A stretch of DNA of 49,425 nucleotides from assembly GCA_046756405.1 (NCBI GenBank), contig JBHHWH010000004.1, forward strand, positions 1-49,425, given 5' to 3'. The position numbers and the translations under genes are program-made. Under the pieces are notes generated by a model. It searched no databases. It was given only the letters and a program-made list of their open reading frames with translations, and had not been told where the DNA came from. The stretch is from JBHHWH01 sp046756405. GTDB lineage: Bacteria; Actinomycetota; Acidimicrobiia; Spongiisociales; ZC4RG35. Shown in pieces: positions 30,937 through 39,040 of this stretch (within the stretch, counting starts at the first letter, position 1; each line of letters opens with the position of its first letter).

Positions 30937-32295
30937 ATGGCTACCAAGATCACCCTTCCCGAGTCGGAGATGCCGACTCAGTGGTACAACATCATTCCCG
31001 ACCTGCCGTCGCCGCCTCCGCCCGTACTACATCCGGGAACGCATCAGCCGATAGGACCGGACGATCTGGCTCCTCTGTTCCCTATGGATTTGATCCTTCA
31101 GGAGGTCTCTCAGGACCGGTTCGTGGAGATTCCCGAGGAGATCCTCGACGTCTACAGCCTGTGGCGACCCAGCCCGCTCTACCGGGCCAAGCGCCTGGAG
31201 CGCATCATTGGTGGGCCGGCGCGCATCTACTACAAGTACGAAGGGGTGAGCCCGGTCGGCTCCCACAAGCCCAATACGGCCGTCGCCCAGGCCTTCTACA
31301 ACGCCAAGGCCGGGGTGCGGCGGCTCACCACTGAGACTGGTGCTGGCCAGTGGGGTTCGGCTCTATCGTTTGCCTGCGCTCAGTTCGGCCTCGACTGCGA
31401 GGTCTACATGGTACGGACCTCGTTCGATCAGAAGCCCTACCGCAAGGCTCTGATCGAGACCTTCGGAGCCACTATCTACGCTTCTCCGTCTAACAACACC
31501 CAGTACGGGCGATCGGTACTGGAGAGAGACCCTGACACGCCGGGGAGCCTTGGGATCGCTATCTCCGAGGCAGTGGAGGTGGCCGCCACCAACGAGGACA
31601 CGAAGTACTCCCTGGGTTCGGTGCTCAACCACGTCCTGATGCATCAGACCGTTATCGGTGAGGAGGCCCTGAAGCAGCTCGCCCAAGTGGGCGAAACGGC
31701 CGACGTTGTCATTGGTTGCATCGGCGGCGGTTCCAACTTCGCCGGACTCGCCTTCCCCTTTGTCAGGGAGAAGATGGCCGGGAACATGAATCCGGTCATC
31801 CGAGCCGTGGAACCGGCGGCGGCTCCTTCGGTGACCCGGGGCGAGTATCGCTTCGACTTCGGCGACACCGGCCAGATGACGCCCCTGGTGAAGATGCACA
31901 CCCTTGGCCACCCCTTCGTGCCGGAGCCGATTCATGCCGGGGGCCTGCGCTACCACGGCATGGCGCCGCTGGTCTCGCACCTGGTCGAGCTGGATCTAAT
32001 CGAGGCGGTGTCCCTCCACCAAACCGAGACCTTCCGTTATGCCGTCGAGTTCGCTCGTTCCGAGGGCATCATCCCCGGACCGGAGCCGACCCACGCCGTG
32101 GCCGAGGCCATCAGAGAGGCCGAGCTAGCCAAGGAGACCGGAGAAGAGAAGGTGATCCTCTTCAACCTCAGCGGACATGGCCACTTCGACATGGCGGCTT
32201 ACCAGGCGTTCATCAACGACGACCTAGTCGACTACTCCCACCCTGAAGACAGGATCGCCGCGGCGCTGGCTCAGGTACCGCCGGTCGCCGAATAG
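30937..32295 (+). CDS. trpB: TrpB-like pyridoxal-phosphate enzyme (TrpB2)
   Basis: PLP-dependent beta-synthase of the TrpB2 branch. WRPSPLYRAKRLE, GVSPVGSHKPNTA with the PLP Lys111, TETGAGQWGSAL, GCIGGGSNFAG and the terminal NLSGHGHFD are present. The long N-terminus and 452 residues place it in TrpB2 rather than the TrpA-partnered TrpB1. No trpA or other trp genes adjoin. TrpB2 enzymes can make tryptophan from indole and serine, possibly as an indole-salvage enzyme. The gap beyond it (32296-32419) contains no gene. Confidence 0.92.
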   Translation: MATKITLPESEMPTQWYNIIPDLPSPPPPVLHPGTHQPIGPDDLAPLFPMDLILQEVSQDRFVEIPEEILDVYSLWRPSPLYRAKRLERIIGGPARIYYKYEGVSPVGSHKPNTAVAQAFYNAKAGVRRLTTETGAGQWGSALSFACAQFGLDCEVYMVRTSFDQKPYRKALIETFGATIYASPSNNTQYGRSVLERDPDTPGSLGIAISEAVEVAATNEDTKYSLGSVLNHVLMHQTVIGEEALKQLAQVGETADVVIGCIGGGSNFAGLAFPFVREKMAGNMNPVIRAVEPAAAPSVTRGEYRFDFGDTGQMTPLVKMHTLGHPFVPEPIHAGGLRYHGMAPLVSHLVELDLIEAVSLHQTETFRYAVEFARSEGIIPGPEPTHAVAEAIREAELAKETGEEKVILFNLSGHGHFDMAAYQAFINDDLVDYSHPEDRIAAALAQVPPVAE

Positions 32296-32419
32296 ACCTT
32301 CCCTAGAAGCTGGGACAGTCGGGCTCTCCTAGGAGGGGCCGCATCGGGAGGGCGTAGGGCTGGCCGCTTCGCGCCGGCTGGAACGCGCTGGGAGGACCTG
32401 CGGTTCCCGACCCGTGGGG

Positions 32420-33703
32420 TCAGTCGCGGCTCGACTCCCAGCTCGATAGTCCTTTATCCACCAGGTCGATGGCCCAGTCCAGCTCTTCAATGGTGGTGAT
32501 CAGCGGCGGGATGAAGCGGAGGACGTTCCCGTCGGGCCCACAGTCGATGATGATCAGGTCCCGCTCGAAGGCGTAGGCCTGGACGTGCTTGAAGGCCTTC
32601 GCATCTGGAACCCGGGTCTCCCGGTCTTCGACGAAGTCCACGCCGATCATCAGACCCAGACCGCGCACGTCTCCGATCGTCGGGTGCGCCTCGGCCAGCT
32701 CATGGAACCTCTGGAAGGCACGGGCCGAGAGCTTCCGAGCGTGGGGGAGGAGGTCACCCATCGTGTCGATCACCGCGGCACAGGCCGCGGTTGCCACCGG
32801 GTTCCCCCCGTAGGTGGTGCCGTGAGCACCCACCGGCCAGGCGTCGATGATTTCTCTAGTGGCGCCGTAAGCGGAGAGCGGCAGGCCGTTGGCGATCCCT
32901 TTGCCCAGGGCGACGATGTCGGGTTTTGCCTCGTAGTGGTCGGCGGCGAACCACTCGGCGGTCCTTCCGAACCCGGTTTGCACCTCGTCGTAGATGACCA
33001 GGATGCCGTGTTCGTCGGCGAGGGTCCGGATCTCGGAGAGGAACCGCTGTGGTGAGGGGTAGTAGCCACCTTCACCCTGGACCGGTTCGATGAGAAAGCA
33101 GGCGATGTTCTTTGGTGTCACCTCATGGCGGAACATGGCCCGCAGCTCATGGAGGCAATGGTCGGTCGCCTCATCTTCGGTCATCCCCCAGCGGTAGGGG
33201 TGGGGGAACGGGGCCACGAACACCGACCCCAGCACAGGGTGGTAGCCGTCGCGATACTTGGCGTTGGAGGTGGTGTAGGTCACCGATCCCATCGTGCGTC
33301 CGTGGAAGGCCCCGCGGAAGGTGATCACTCCCTGCCGTCCTGAGGTGTACTTGGCCAGCTTCACCGCGGCTTCCACTGCCTCGGCGCCGGAGTTGGCGAA
33401 GGCGAACTTTTCGATTCCGGGCGGGGTTATCTCCCGCAACCGTTCGGCTGCCTCCACCACCGTGTCGTAATGGAAGATCATCCCCGAGTGGCTCAGCCGC
33501 TCCAGTTGTGACTTGGCGGCTTCGACGACCGCGGGATGGTTGTGGCCGAGGTTGGTGACGGCCGTTCCGCAGGCAAAGTCGGCCCAGCGGTTGCCCTCTG
33601 GATCGGTGATCCACAGGCCTTGAGCGGTCACTGCGTGGATGTCGGTGCTGAAACCGATGACCGGGGCGATCACGTCCCGGTGTCGGCGTAGGAGGTCGCT
33701 CAT
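32420..33703 (-). CDS. Class III PLP aminotransferase (GABA / AGXT2-like)
   Basis: Fold type I, subgroup III aminotransferase of 427 residues. ANSGAEAVEAAVKLAKY, FRGAFHGRTMGSVT, EPVQGEGGY, VIYDEVQTGFGRT and the PLP Lys268 in ALGKGIANG are all present. The group includes 4-aminobutyrate, beta-alanine and alanine-glyoxylate (AGXT2) aminotransferases. It lies divergently beside the allantoin genes, so transamination of glyoxylate released from ureidoglycolate is a reasonable inference, not a demonstration. ATG 33703 with TAGTCT 7 nt upstream. Confidence 0.9.
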   Translation of the reverse strand: MSDLLRRHRDVIAPVIGFSTDIHAVTAQGLWITDPEGNRWADFACGTAVTNLGHNHPAVVEAAKSQLERLSHSGMIFHYDTVVEAAERLREITPPGIEKFAFANSGAEAVEAAVKLAKYTSGRQGVITFRGAFHGRTMGSVTYTTSNAKYRDGYHPVLGSVFVAPFPHPYRWGMTEDEATDHCLHELRAMFRHEVTPKNIACFLIEPVQGEGGYYPSPQRFLSEIRTLADEHGILVIYDEVQTGFGRTAEWFAADHYEAKPDIVALGKGIANGLPLSAYGATREIIDAWPVGAHGTTYGGNPVATAACAAVIDTMGDLLPHARKLSARAFQRFHELAEAHPTIGDVRGLGLMIGVDFVEDRETRVPDAKAFKHVQAYAFERDLIIIDCGPDGNVLRFIPPLITTIEELDWAIDLVDKGLSSWESSRD

Positions 33704-33710
33704 AGCTCGG

Positions 33711-33716
33711 AGACTA
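33711..33716 (-). promoter_or_regulatory. -10 box, leaderless start of class III aminotransferase
   Basis: Reads TAGTCT on the minus strand, 7 nt before ATG 33703. Confidence 0.45.
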
Positions 33717-33747
33717 ACGGGTCGGTGAGGACCCGGGACCGGCCGGT

Positions 33748-33753
33748 TAGCGT
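33748..33753 (+). promoter_or_regulatory. -10 box of the allantoin operon
   Basis: TAGCGT ends 9 nt before GTG 33763, the first codon of allB. Confidence 0.4.
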
Positions 33754-33762
33754 GACCAGATC

Positions 33763-35061
33763 GTGCCCAGCATCAGATCGACCAGAGTGGTGGTCGAAGG
33801 TGAAGTTCGCCCGGCCACCGTTCGCCACGAGGAGGGGAAGATCGTCGCCGTCGAAGGTGGGACCGCCGACGTCGACTTTGGCGATTTGGTGGTGATGGCG
33901 GGCTTGGTGGACAGTCATGTTCACGTTAACGAGCCGGGCCGCAGCCACTGGGAGGGCTTCGCCACCGCCACCGCTGCCGCGGCCGCCGGAGGGACCACGA
34001 CGGTCGTCGATATGCCCCTGAATTCGATTCCCCCTACCACCTCGGTGTCAGCCTTGGAGGAGAAGCAGAATGCGGCTCGGGACCGGCTCTCTGTGGACGT
34101 GGCGTTCTGGGGTGGGGTTGTAACCGGATCGGAAGGCCAGATCGAGCCGCTGGTCACCGCCGGTGTCTGCGGTTTCAAGGCCTTCATGGCCGACTCCGGC
34201 GTCCCCGAGTTTCCTCCCCTCGACGTCGAGGCCCTGGCCACAGCGATGGCCTCAGTGGCCCGGGCGGACGTACCCCTTCTTGTTCACGCCGAAGACCCCC
34301 AACGCTTGGTTCCTCTCACCGGGGACCCCACTCGATATGTCTCTTACCTGGAGACCAGGCCCGTAGACGCTGAGGTCGAGGCCATAGAAGTCGCCGGCAG
34401 GTTCGCCGGGGAGACCGGAGCCCAGGTGCACATACTCCACATCTCGTCCGGGGAGGGAGCCGGGAGGGTCGCAGGCCATGCGGATCTGAGCGGAGAAACG
34501 TGTCCCCATTACCTCACCTTTGCCGCCGAGGAGATTCCCGACGGTGGAACCCTCTTCAAATGCGCCCCTCCCATCAGGGGGGTTGAACACCGGGAGGCGT
34601 TGTGGGAGGCCCTCGGCTCAAGGGCAGTCGACGTCGTCGTCTCCGACCACTCGCCGGCGCCACCGGAGTTGAAACAGGTGGACTCGGGAGACTTCACCCG
34701 AGCCTGGGGCGGCATCAGCTCCCTACAGCTTCGTCTTCCTGCCATCTGGACGGGAGCCGTGGCTAGAGGCTTCGCAGCGACGGATCTGGCGGAGTGGCTC
34801 TCCGCCGCCCCTGCTCGCCTCGCCGGGGTTGACGACCGTAAGGGATCGATTCGACCGGGAGCCGACGCCGACCTCGTTGTCTGGGATCCCGAGGCGGCAC
34901 TCACCGTCCGAGGTGACGAGCTGTACCACTGTCATCCGTTGACCCCCTATGAGGGGATGACCCTCCGCGGAGAGGTGGTTGCCACGATCCTGGGCGGCGA
35001 GACCGTCTACGACGGCCGCAGGGTTACCCGAGGACGTGGCAGGATGCTGACCAGAAGATGA
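33763..35061 (+). CDS. allB: Allantoinase
   Basis: Hydrolyses allantoin to allantoate in purine breakdown. A dimetal cyclic amidohydrolase: GLVDSHVHVNEPGRSHWEGF (HxH), the carbamylated Lys in CGFKAFM, His in LVHAED and LHISSG, and catalytic Asp in VSDHSPAP. The CPHYLTF and CAPPIRG motifs favour allantoinase over dihydropyrimidinase or dihydroorotase, and the allantoicase next door confirms it. 432 residues, GTG start. The stop overlaps the next gene start (ATGA). Confidence 0.94.
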   Translation: MPSIRSTRVVVEGEVRPATVRHEEGKIVAVEGGTADVDFGDLVVMAGLVDSHVHVNEPGRSHWEGFATATAAAAAGGTTTVVDMPLNSIPPTTSVSALEEKQNAARDRLSVDVAFWGGVVTGSEGQIEPLVTAGVCGFKAFMADSGVPEFPPLDVEALATAMASVARADVPLLVHAEDPQRLVPLTGDPTRYVSYLETRPVDAEVEAIEVAGRFAGETGAQVHILHISSGEGAGRVAGHADLSGETCPHYLTFAAEEIPDGGTLFKCAPPIRGVEHREALWEALGSRAVDVVVSDHSPAPPELKQVDSGDFTRAWGGISSLQLRLPAIWTGAVARGFAATDLAEWLSAAPARLAGVDDRKGSIRPGADADLVVWDPEAALTVRGDELYHCHPLTPYEGMTLRGEVVATILGGETVYDGRRVTRGRGRMLTRR

Positions 35062-36488
35062 TCGACCTGCTCTCCAACGCCGTCGGAGGTCACGTGGTGG
35101 CCTGCAACGACCAGTTCTTCGCTGAGGCGGCCAACTTGCTGAAGGTGTCGGAGCCCGAGTGGAAGGAAGGTGTCTACACCGACCACGGGAAGTGGATGGA
35201 CGGCTGGGAAACCCGCCGTCGACGCGAGCCCGGCCACGACTGGGTGGTCCTTGCCCTCGGGATCCCGGGTCGCGTTCGACGGGTGGTGGTCGACACCTCG
35301 TATTTCACCGGCAACTACCCCGAAGCCTTCTCCCTCGAAGCCTGCGGGGTGGGTTCGGACGAACGTGTCGACTCCGCGGGGTGGGCCGAACTGATTCCGC
35401 GCACCCCGCTTGAGGGAGACGCCGTTGCCACCTTCGATGTCACGGAACCTCACCGGGTAACCCACGTTCGGGTCAACATCTACCCCGACGGAGGAGTGGC
35501 CCGCCTGAGGGTCCACGGCCACCCCCTTCCCAGCATCGGACTGGTCTGTCCGGAGGAGCCCACGGATCTGGCGGGTGCTGCCGTCGGAGGCCAAGCCCTC
35601 GACGCCTCGGACAGCCACTACTCCGACCCTTCGAACCTGCTGCTCCCCACCAAGCCCGCGGGAATGTGGGACGGCTGGGAGACCCGCCGCCGCCGACAGT
35701 CAGGACACGACTGGGCCACCTTCCGCCTTGGCCTCCCCGGCACTGTGGAGCGGCTGGTGGTGGACACCACCCATTTCAAGGGCAACGCTCCAGGATGGGT
35801 CTCGTTCGAGGTCTCAGAGGAGGGGACCGCGTGGGAGACGGTGATCGAGCGGGCACCGGTCCAGCCTGACGCAGTGAACGTCGTTCCTATGGAACCGCCC
35901 GCCCCCGCCGCGTTCGTGAGGCTGAGCCTCCACCCCGACGGCGGCGTGGCTCGCCTGAGGGTGATGGGGCGGCCTGCTGCCCGGGTGGCCGTGACCCGCA
36001 GGCTGGAGTACCTCAACGCCCTCTTCGACCCTGAGGCCCAGCGCTTCTTCAATGCGGTCTGCGCTTCGTCGAGGTGGGTGGAGACGATGGTCTCGGCTCG
36101 TCCCTTCGAGTCTCCGAAGTCGGCGTTCATCAGCGCCGAGGAGGCGTTCGGCCTCCTTGAGCCCGGGGACTGGCTGGAGGCGTTCGCCGGGCATCCCCGG
36201 ATCGGGGAGAGCGGTGACGCGGTGTCAGCACGGGAGCAGGCAGGGACGGCTAGGGCCCCCCGCCGGCTTCTTGAGGAGCTAGCCGCGGTGAACGCCGAGT
36301 ACGAGCGCCGGTTCGGGTTCACCTACATCGTCTACGCCACGGGGAAGACCGCCGAAGAAATGCTGGAGATTGCCCGGGGGAGGCTGAACAACGCCAAGGA
36401 GGAGGAGCTCTCTAATGCCGCCGCTGAGCAGAAGAAGATCACTTGGACGAGACTGCGACGCATGCTTTGTGTCTCGGAGGAACAGTGA
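35058..36488 (+). CDS. alc-uraD: Fused allantoicase / OHCU decarboxylase
   Basis: One 476-residue chain holds two purine-catabolic enzymes. Residues 1 to about 313 are allantoicase (allantoate to ureidoglycolate and urea), with its two internal repeats each carrying DGWETRRRR-x-x-GHDW and YPDGGVARLRV/HPDGGVARLRV. Residues from about 316 are 2-oxo-4-hydroxy-4-carboxy-5-ureidoimidazoline decarboxylase (UraD), which makes (S)-allantoin. His379 and Glu384 in AGHPRIGE, and FGFTYIVYATGKTAEEML, are its catalytic and signature segments. The two steps are not consecutive, since allantoinase acts between them. Both ends overlap neighbours by 4 nt (ATGA and GTGA). Confidence 0.93.
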   Translation: MIDLLSNAVGGHVVACNDQFFAEAANLLKVSEPEWKEGVYTDHGKWMDGWETRRRREPGHDWVVLALGIPGRVRRVVVDTSYFTGNYPEAFSLEACGVGSDERVDSAGWAELIPRTPLEGDAVATFDVTEPHRVTHVRVNIYPDGGVARLRVHGHPLPSIGLVCPEEPTDLAGAAVGGQALDASDSHYSDPSNLLLPTKPAGMWDGWETRRRRQSGHDWATFRLGLPGTVERLVVDTTHFKGNAPGWVSFEVSEEGTAWETVIERAPVQPDAVNVVPMEPPAPAAFVRLSLHPDGGVARLRVMGRPAARVAVTRRLEYLNALFDPEAQRFFNAVCASSRWVETMVSARPFESPKSAFISAEEAFGLLEPGDWLEAFAGHPRIGESGDAVSAREQAGTARAPRRLLEELAAVNAEYERRFGFTYIVYATGKTAEEMLEIARGRLNNAKEEELSNAAAEQKKITWTRLRRMLCVSEEQ

Positions 36489-36799
36489 GCACCCTCAGCA
36501 CCCACGTCCTTGACTCAGCCAGCGGCGAACCGGCCGCAGGACTGCGAGTACACCTGGCCCGTAAGACCTCCGACGGGTGGGAGAGATTGGCCGAAGCCAC
36601 CACCGACGCCGACGGCCGAGCGTCGAATCTGGGTGATCTCGACCCCGGCACCTACCGCCTTGGTTTCGAGACCGGGGAGTACGGCAACGACTTCTACCCC
36701 TTTGTCCATGTCGTGTTTGAGGTGGAAGGGGAACGGTCTCACTACCACATACCCCTTTTGCTGAGTCCCTTCGGTTACACCACCTACCGGGGAAGCTAA
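36485..36799 (+). CDS. uraH: 5-Hydroxyisourate hydrolase
   Basis: Transthyretin-like enzyme that opens 5-hydroxyisourate to OHCU, the step after uricase. STHVLDSASGEPA at the start with the catalytic His, YRLGFETGEY in the middle, HYHIPLLLSPFGYTTYRGS at the end: all complete in 104 residues. Start is GTG 36485, whose GTGA overlaps the preceding stop. The longer frame from 36443 lies inside the upstream gene. Third gene of the allB operon. Confidence 0.94.
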   Translation: MSTLSTHVLDSASGEPAAGLRVHLARKTSDGWERLAEATTDADGRASNLGDLDPGTYRLGFETGEYGNDFYPFVHVVFEVEGERSHYHIPLLLSPFGYTTYRGS

Positions 36800-36819
36800 A
36801 GCCTCTTCCTCTCCCCGGA

Positions 36820-36872
36820 CCGTTCTGTGAGTGGAATCCGCGGTATGGCCAGTAATTCCCCTCACAGAACGG
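36820..36872 (+). repeat. Palindromic repeat, copy 1
   Basis: A near-perfect inverted repeat. CCGTTCTGTGAG (36820-36831) pairs with CTCACAGAACGG (36861-36872); the stem continues past one T/C mismatch with GGAAT/ATTCC, leaving a 17-nt loop. The 47-bp core (36823-36869) is 44/47 identical to the core at 37619-37665, with all three differences in the loop. It lies 20 bp after uraH and 31 bp before the AbiEi-type gene. Confidence 0.9.
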
Positions 36873-36903
36873 ATCTGTCACAGGGGTGGGGCATCTTGAG
36901 GGT

Positions 36904-37614
36904 ATGGGGAGAGCCGAAGAAGAGGTGGCGGCGGTCGCCGCCCAGCAGAAGTTCATGGTCAGTCGTGGAGACGTTCTTCGCGCCGGCGGCACCGACAATG
37001 CGATCCGCTGGCGCATCGCAAAGGGCGTGTGGATCCCTGTTCAGGCCGGGGTCTACCAGACGGACCGGCGAGCCCAGGATTGGCGCTCCAAGCTCCTGGC
37101 CGCGGTGCTGGCGGGAGGGGACGGTTCCGTTGTCTCCCATCGAGCCGCTCTGGTGCTGTGGGGGATGGACGGCATCAGTTCGGCCCCAGTGGAGATAACC
37201 GTGCCGTATACCCATGGTCCGATTCCCAGGGGCACAATGGTGCATCGGACGAGGAGGCCGGTTGAGGCTGGGGTCGTCGACGGGATTCCGGTCACCAGCC
37301 CAGAGCGAACCCTGCTCGACTGCGCAGCTCTTCTTCCCCGGCTGGTGGTCATCAAAGCTCTGGAGAGCGCTCTGCGGATGCGCCTGACTTCGGTGGCCAA
37401 CCTCTACGACATGCTGTCCGCCAAAGGTGGTCGGGGGGTGCGAGGAACGAAGAAACTGCGGTCGATCCTCGCCGAGCGGGTGTCGGATACCCCCACCGAC
37501 AGTGGTTCGGAGACGGAGATCCTGTTTCACATGCGCAGAGGGTCCCTTCCCGAGCCCGAACTCCAGCACGAACTGTTCTCACTCGAGGGCGAGAGGATGG
37601 TTCCGGACTTCTAG
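36904..37614 (+). CDS. AbiEi-type winged-helix protein, 3'-truncated before its endonuclease-like domain
   Basis: An N-terminal winged-helix (VSRGDVLRAGGTDNAIRWRIAKGVWI), the core VVSHRAALVLWGM ... GIPVTSPERTLLDCAALL, then the linker DSGSETEILFHMRRGSLPEPELQ. Intact proteins of this AbiEi/DUF559 group go on with a DFAWPE ... EVDG segment of a Vsr-like nuclease fold. Here the protein stops at VPDF* (236 residues) and the second palindromic repeat begins 4 nt later. The lost part is not found further on. ATG 36904 is chosen over GTG 36886. No toxin partner follows. DNA binding may remain; nuclease function should not. Confidence 0.8.
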   Translation: MGRAEEEVAAVAAQQKFMVSRGDVLRAGGTDNAIRWRIAKGVWIPVQAGVYQTDRRAQDWRSKLLAAVLAGGDGSVVSHRAALVLWGMDGISSAPVEITVPYTHGPIPRGTMVHRTRRPVEAGVVDGIPVTSPERTLLDCAALLPRLVVIKALESALRMRLTSVANLYDMLSAKGGRGVRGTKKLRSILAERVSDTPTDSGSETEILFHMRRGSLPEPELQHELFSLEGERMVPDF

Positions 37615-37618
37615 GCTC

Positions 37619-37665
37619 TTCTGTGAGTGGAATCCGCGGTATAGCCAGCTATTCCCCTCACAGAA
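37619..37665 (+). repeat. Palindromic repeat, copy 2
   Basis: TTCTGTGAG (37619-37627) pairs with CTCACAGAA (37657-37665), then GGAAT/ATTCC after the same T/C mismatch. Same orientation as copy 1 and 44/47 identical. It begins 4 nt after the stop codon of the truncated AbiEi-type gene and ends 13 nt before the stop of the convergent CitE-like gene. Confidence 0.9.
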
Positions 37666-37678
37666 CGAATAGGGGCCT

Positions 37679-39004
37679 CTAGCCGGACCGCCGCCCTTCC
37701 AAGATGCGGAGGAAAGACCGGGTCCGTAGTTCCTCCACGCTGAGTCCCGTCCGTGTCGTGGCGTCATCTTCGGAGATGGCCCCACAGTTGATCGCCCGGA
37801 GAAAAAAGTTGAGCAGACCCTGACCGGTGGCGGCGTCGTCGAAGACCTCCCCTACCAGGGTGGCCTTGGCCGCCGACGAGACGAAGTTGGCGAGACGCTC
37901 CCCCGCCTGCTCCAGCCCTTCAAGGAAGAAGGCGTAGACGGCGGCGTAACGGGTGGCGAACTGGGCGGGATGCAGGTCCCATCCCTGGTAGTAGGCGTGG
38001 AGGAGGGAGTGTCTTATATGGCTGTAGTGGAGCCGCAGGGCCGCGTGGACCACTTGGCGGTTCTCCTCTACCTGTTCCGCGGTGAGGTCGGCTCCGCGAT
38101 GGGGCGGCACCGGCATCACGTTGGTGGCTCCGTCGGAGATCCATACCCCGGTTCCTGCCAGGCTGACCTGAAGAGTGTGACGGGCGAAGTCGCAGACGGG
38201 GTGGGTCATCGTCTGATAGGCGGCGGTGATGTTCATCGACGCCGTGTAGTCGTAGGTGCCGAAGTGGGCGCCCCTCACCCGCCCTCCACCGGCGTCGACG
38301 AACTTACGCACCCCCACCAGACCGTCCCGGTCGATGACTGACTGAGGGGTCTCCACCATCAGCTCCAGGGGAATCGGGCCGAGGTCGAGGCGCTCTTCCA
38401 GCGCGGCGAGAGCTTCGGCCATGACCGCGACCTGGTCGACATGCTGGATCTTGGGCAGGGTCACACAGAACCCTTCCGGCGGTACCCCGCCCTCTTCGAC
38501 TACTGCGGTCACAAAAAGGTCGAGGGTCCTTAGAGCGCGCCGGTGCAGCTCTCCGGAGAGGGGCTTGATACGGATCCCGACGAAGGGCGGCAGGGTCCCT
38601 TCGGACATCCCTCTAATCATCTCGGTGGCGGTGCGCCTGGCGTCGGCGTCCTCTTCATCGTCGGGACGGTGCCCATACCCGTCCTCGAAGTCGATGCGAA
38701 AGTCCTCAACTGCCTGGCGTCGCAGCTTCTCTGCCACCCGCGGGTGGACCTGTTTCGCTAGTTCGATGTCCATCCCCAGGATCTCGACGAGACGGTCGGG
38801 ATTCGGGATCCACCGCTCCATGAATTCGGCGGCCAATTGTCCGAGGCGAGGGGCGGTACTGGCGGTGAACAGGTGGGCACCCCCGTAGACGGTGTGGACG
38901 GGTTGGCGTTCCGGCCCCTCCCCGGGAAAGTCGGCGGCTATCCGGCCGGCCACACTCCCGAGACGGTCAGTCCAGCGGGCCAGGTCTTCGTTGCGCAGAG
39001 TCAT
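37679..39004 (-). CDS. CitE / malate-synthase-like aldolase superfamily protein (DUF6986-like)
   Basis: A 441-residue protein with the HpcH/CitE barrel pattern: FRIDFEDGYG (metal-binding Asp/Glu), VGIRIKPLS, CVTLPKIQHVDQ, ELMVETPQSVI (Glu) and GAHFGTYDYTASM (Asp). It resembles the DUF6986 group. Relatives cleave or form C-C bonds with acyl-CoA and oxoacids, and some condense acetyl-CoA with glyoxylate to malate. In this setting it may consume glyoxylate from ureidoglycolate, or even supply the missing ureidoglycolate lyase; both are inference. ATG 39004 is preferred to the long frame from 39157 because TAGAGT lies 7 nt upstream. Confidence 0.8.
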   Translation of the reverse strand: MTLRNEDLARWTDRLGSVAGRIAADFPGEGPERQPVHTVYGGAHLFTASTAPRLGQLAAEFMERWIPNPDRLVEILGMDIELAKQVHPRVAEKLRRQAVEDFRIDFEDGYGHRPDDEEDADARRTATEMIRGMSEGTLPPFVGIRIKPLSGELHRRALRTLDLFVTAVVEEGGVPPEGFCVTLPKIQHVDQVAVMAEALAALEERLDLGPIPLELMVETPQSVIDRDGLVGVRKFVDAGGGRVRGAHFGTYDYTASMNITAAYQTMTHPVCDFARHTLQVSLAGTGVWISDGATNVMPVPPHRGADLTAEQVEENRQVVHAALRLHYSHIRHSLLHAYYQGWDLHPAQFATRYAAVYAFFLEGLEQAGERLANFVSSAAKATLVGEVFDDAATGQGLLNFFLRAINCGAISEDDATTRTGLSVEELRTRSFLRILEGRRSG

Positions 39005-39011
39005 GGGCCCG

Positions 39012-39017
39012 ACTCTA
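39012..39017 (-). promoter_or_regulatory. -10 box, leaderless start of CitE-like gene
   Basis: Reads TAGAGT on the minus strand, 7 nt before ATG 39004, within the 36-bp divergent gap. Confidence 0.45.
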
Positions 39018-39026
39018 TGACCCTCG

Positions 39027-39032
39027 TAAGGT
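39027..39032 (+). promoter_or_regulatory. -10 box, leaderless start of the xanthine operon
   Basis: TAAGGT ends 8 nt before ATG 39041. Its -35 region would fall around 39004-39009, on the start of the divergent gene. Confidence 0.45.
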
Positions 39033-39040
39033 TGACGCCC

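Noticed and set aside
36801..37680. GCCTCT near both outer edges of the repeat-bracketed segment as a target-site duplication
   Set aside because: The two hexamers do not abut the repeats (13 and 9 bp away) and are too short to be meaningful.
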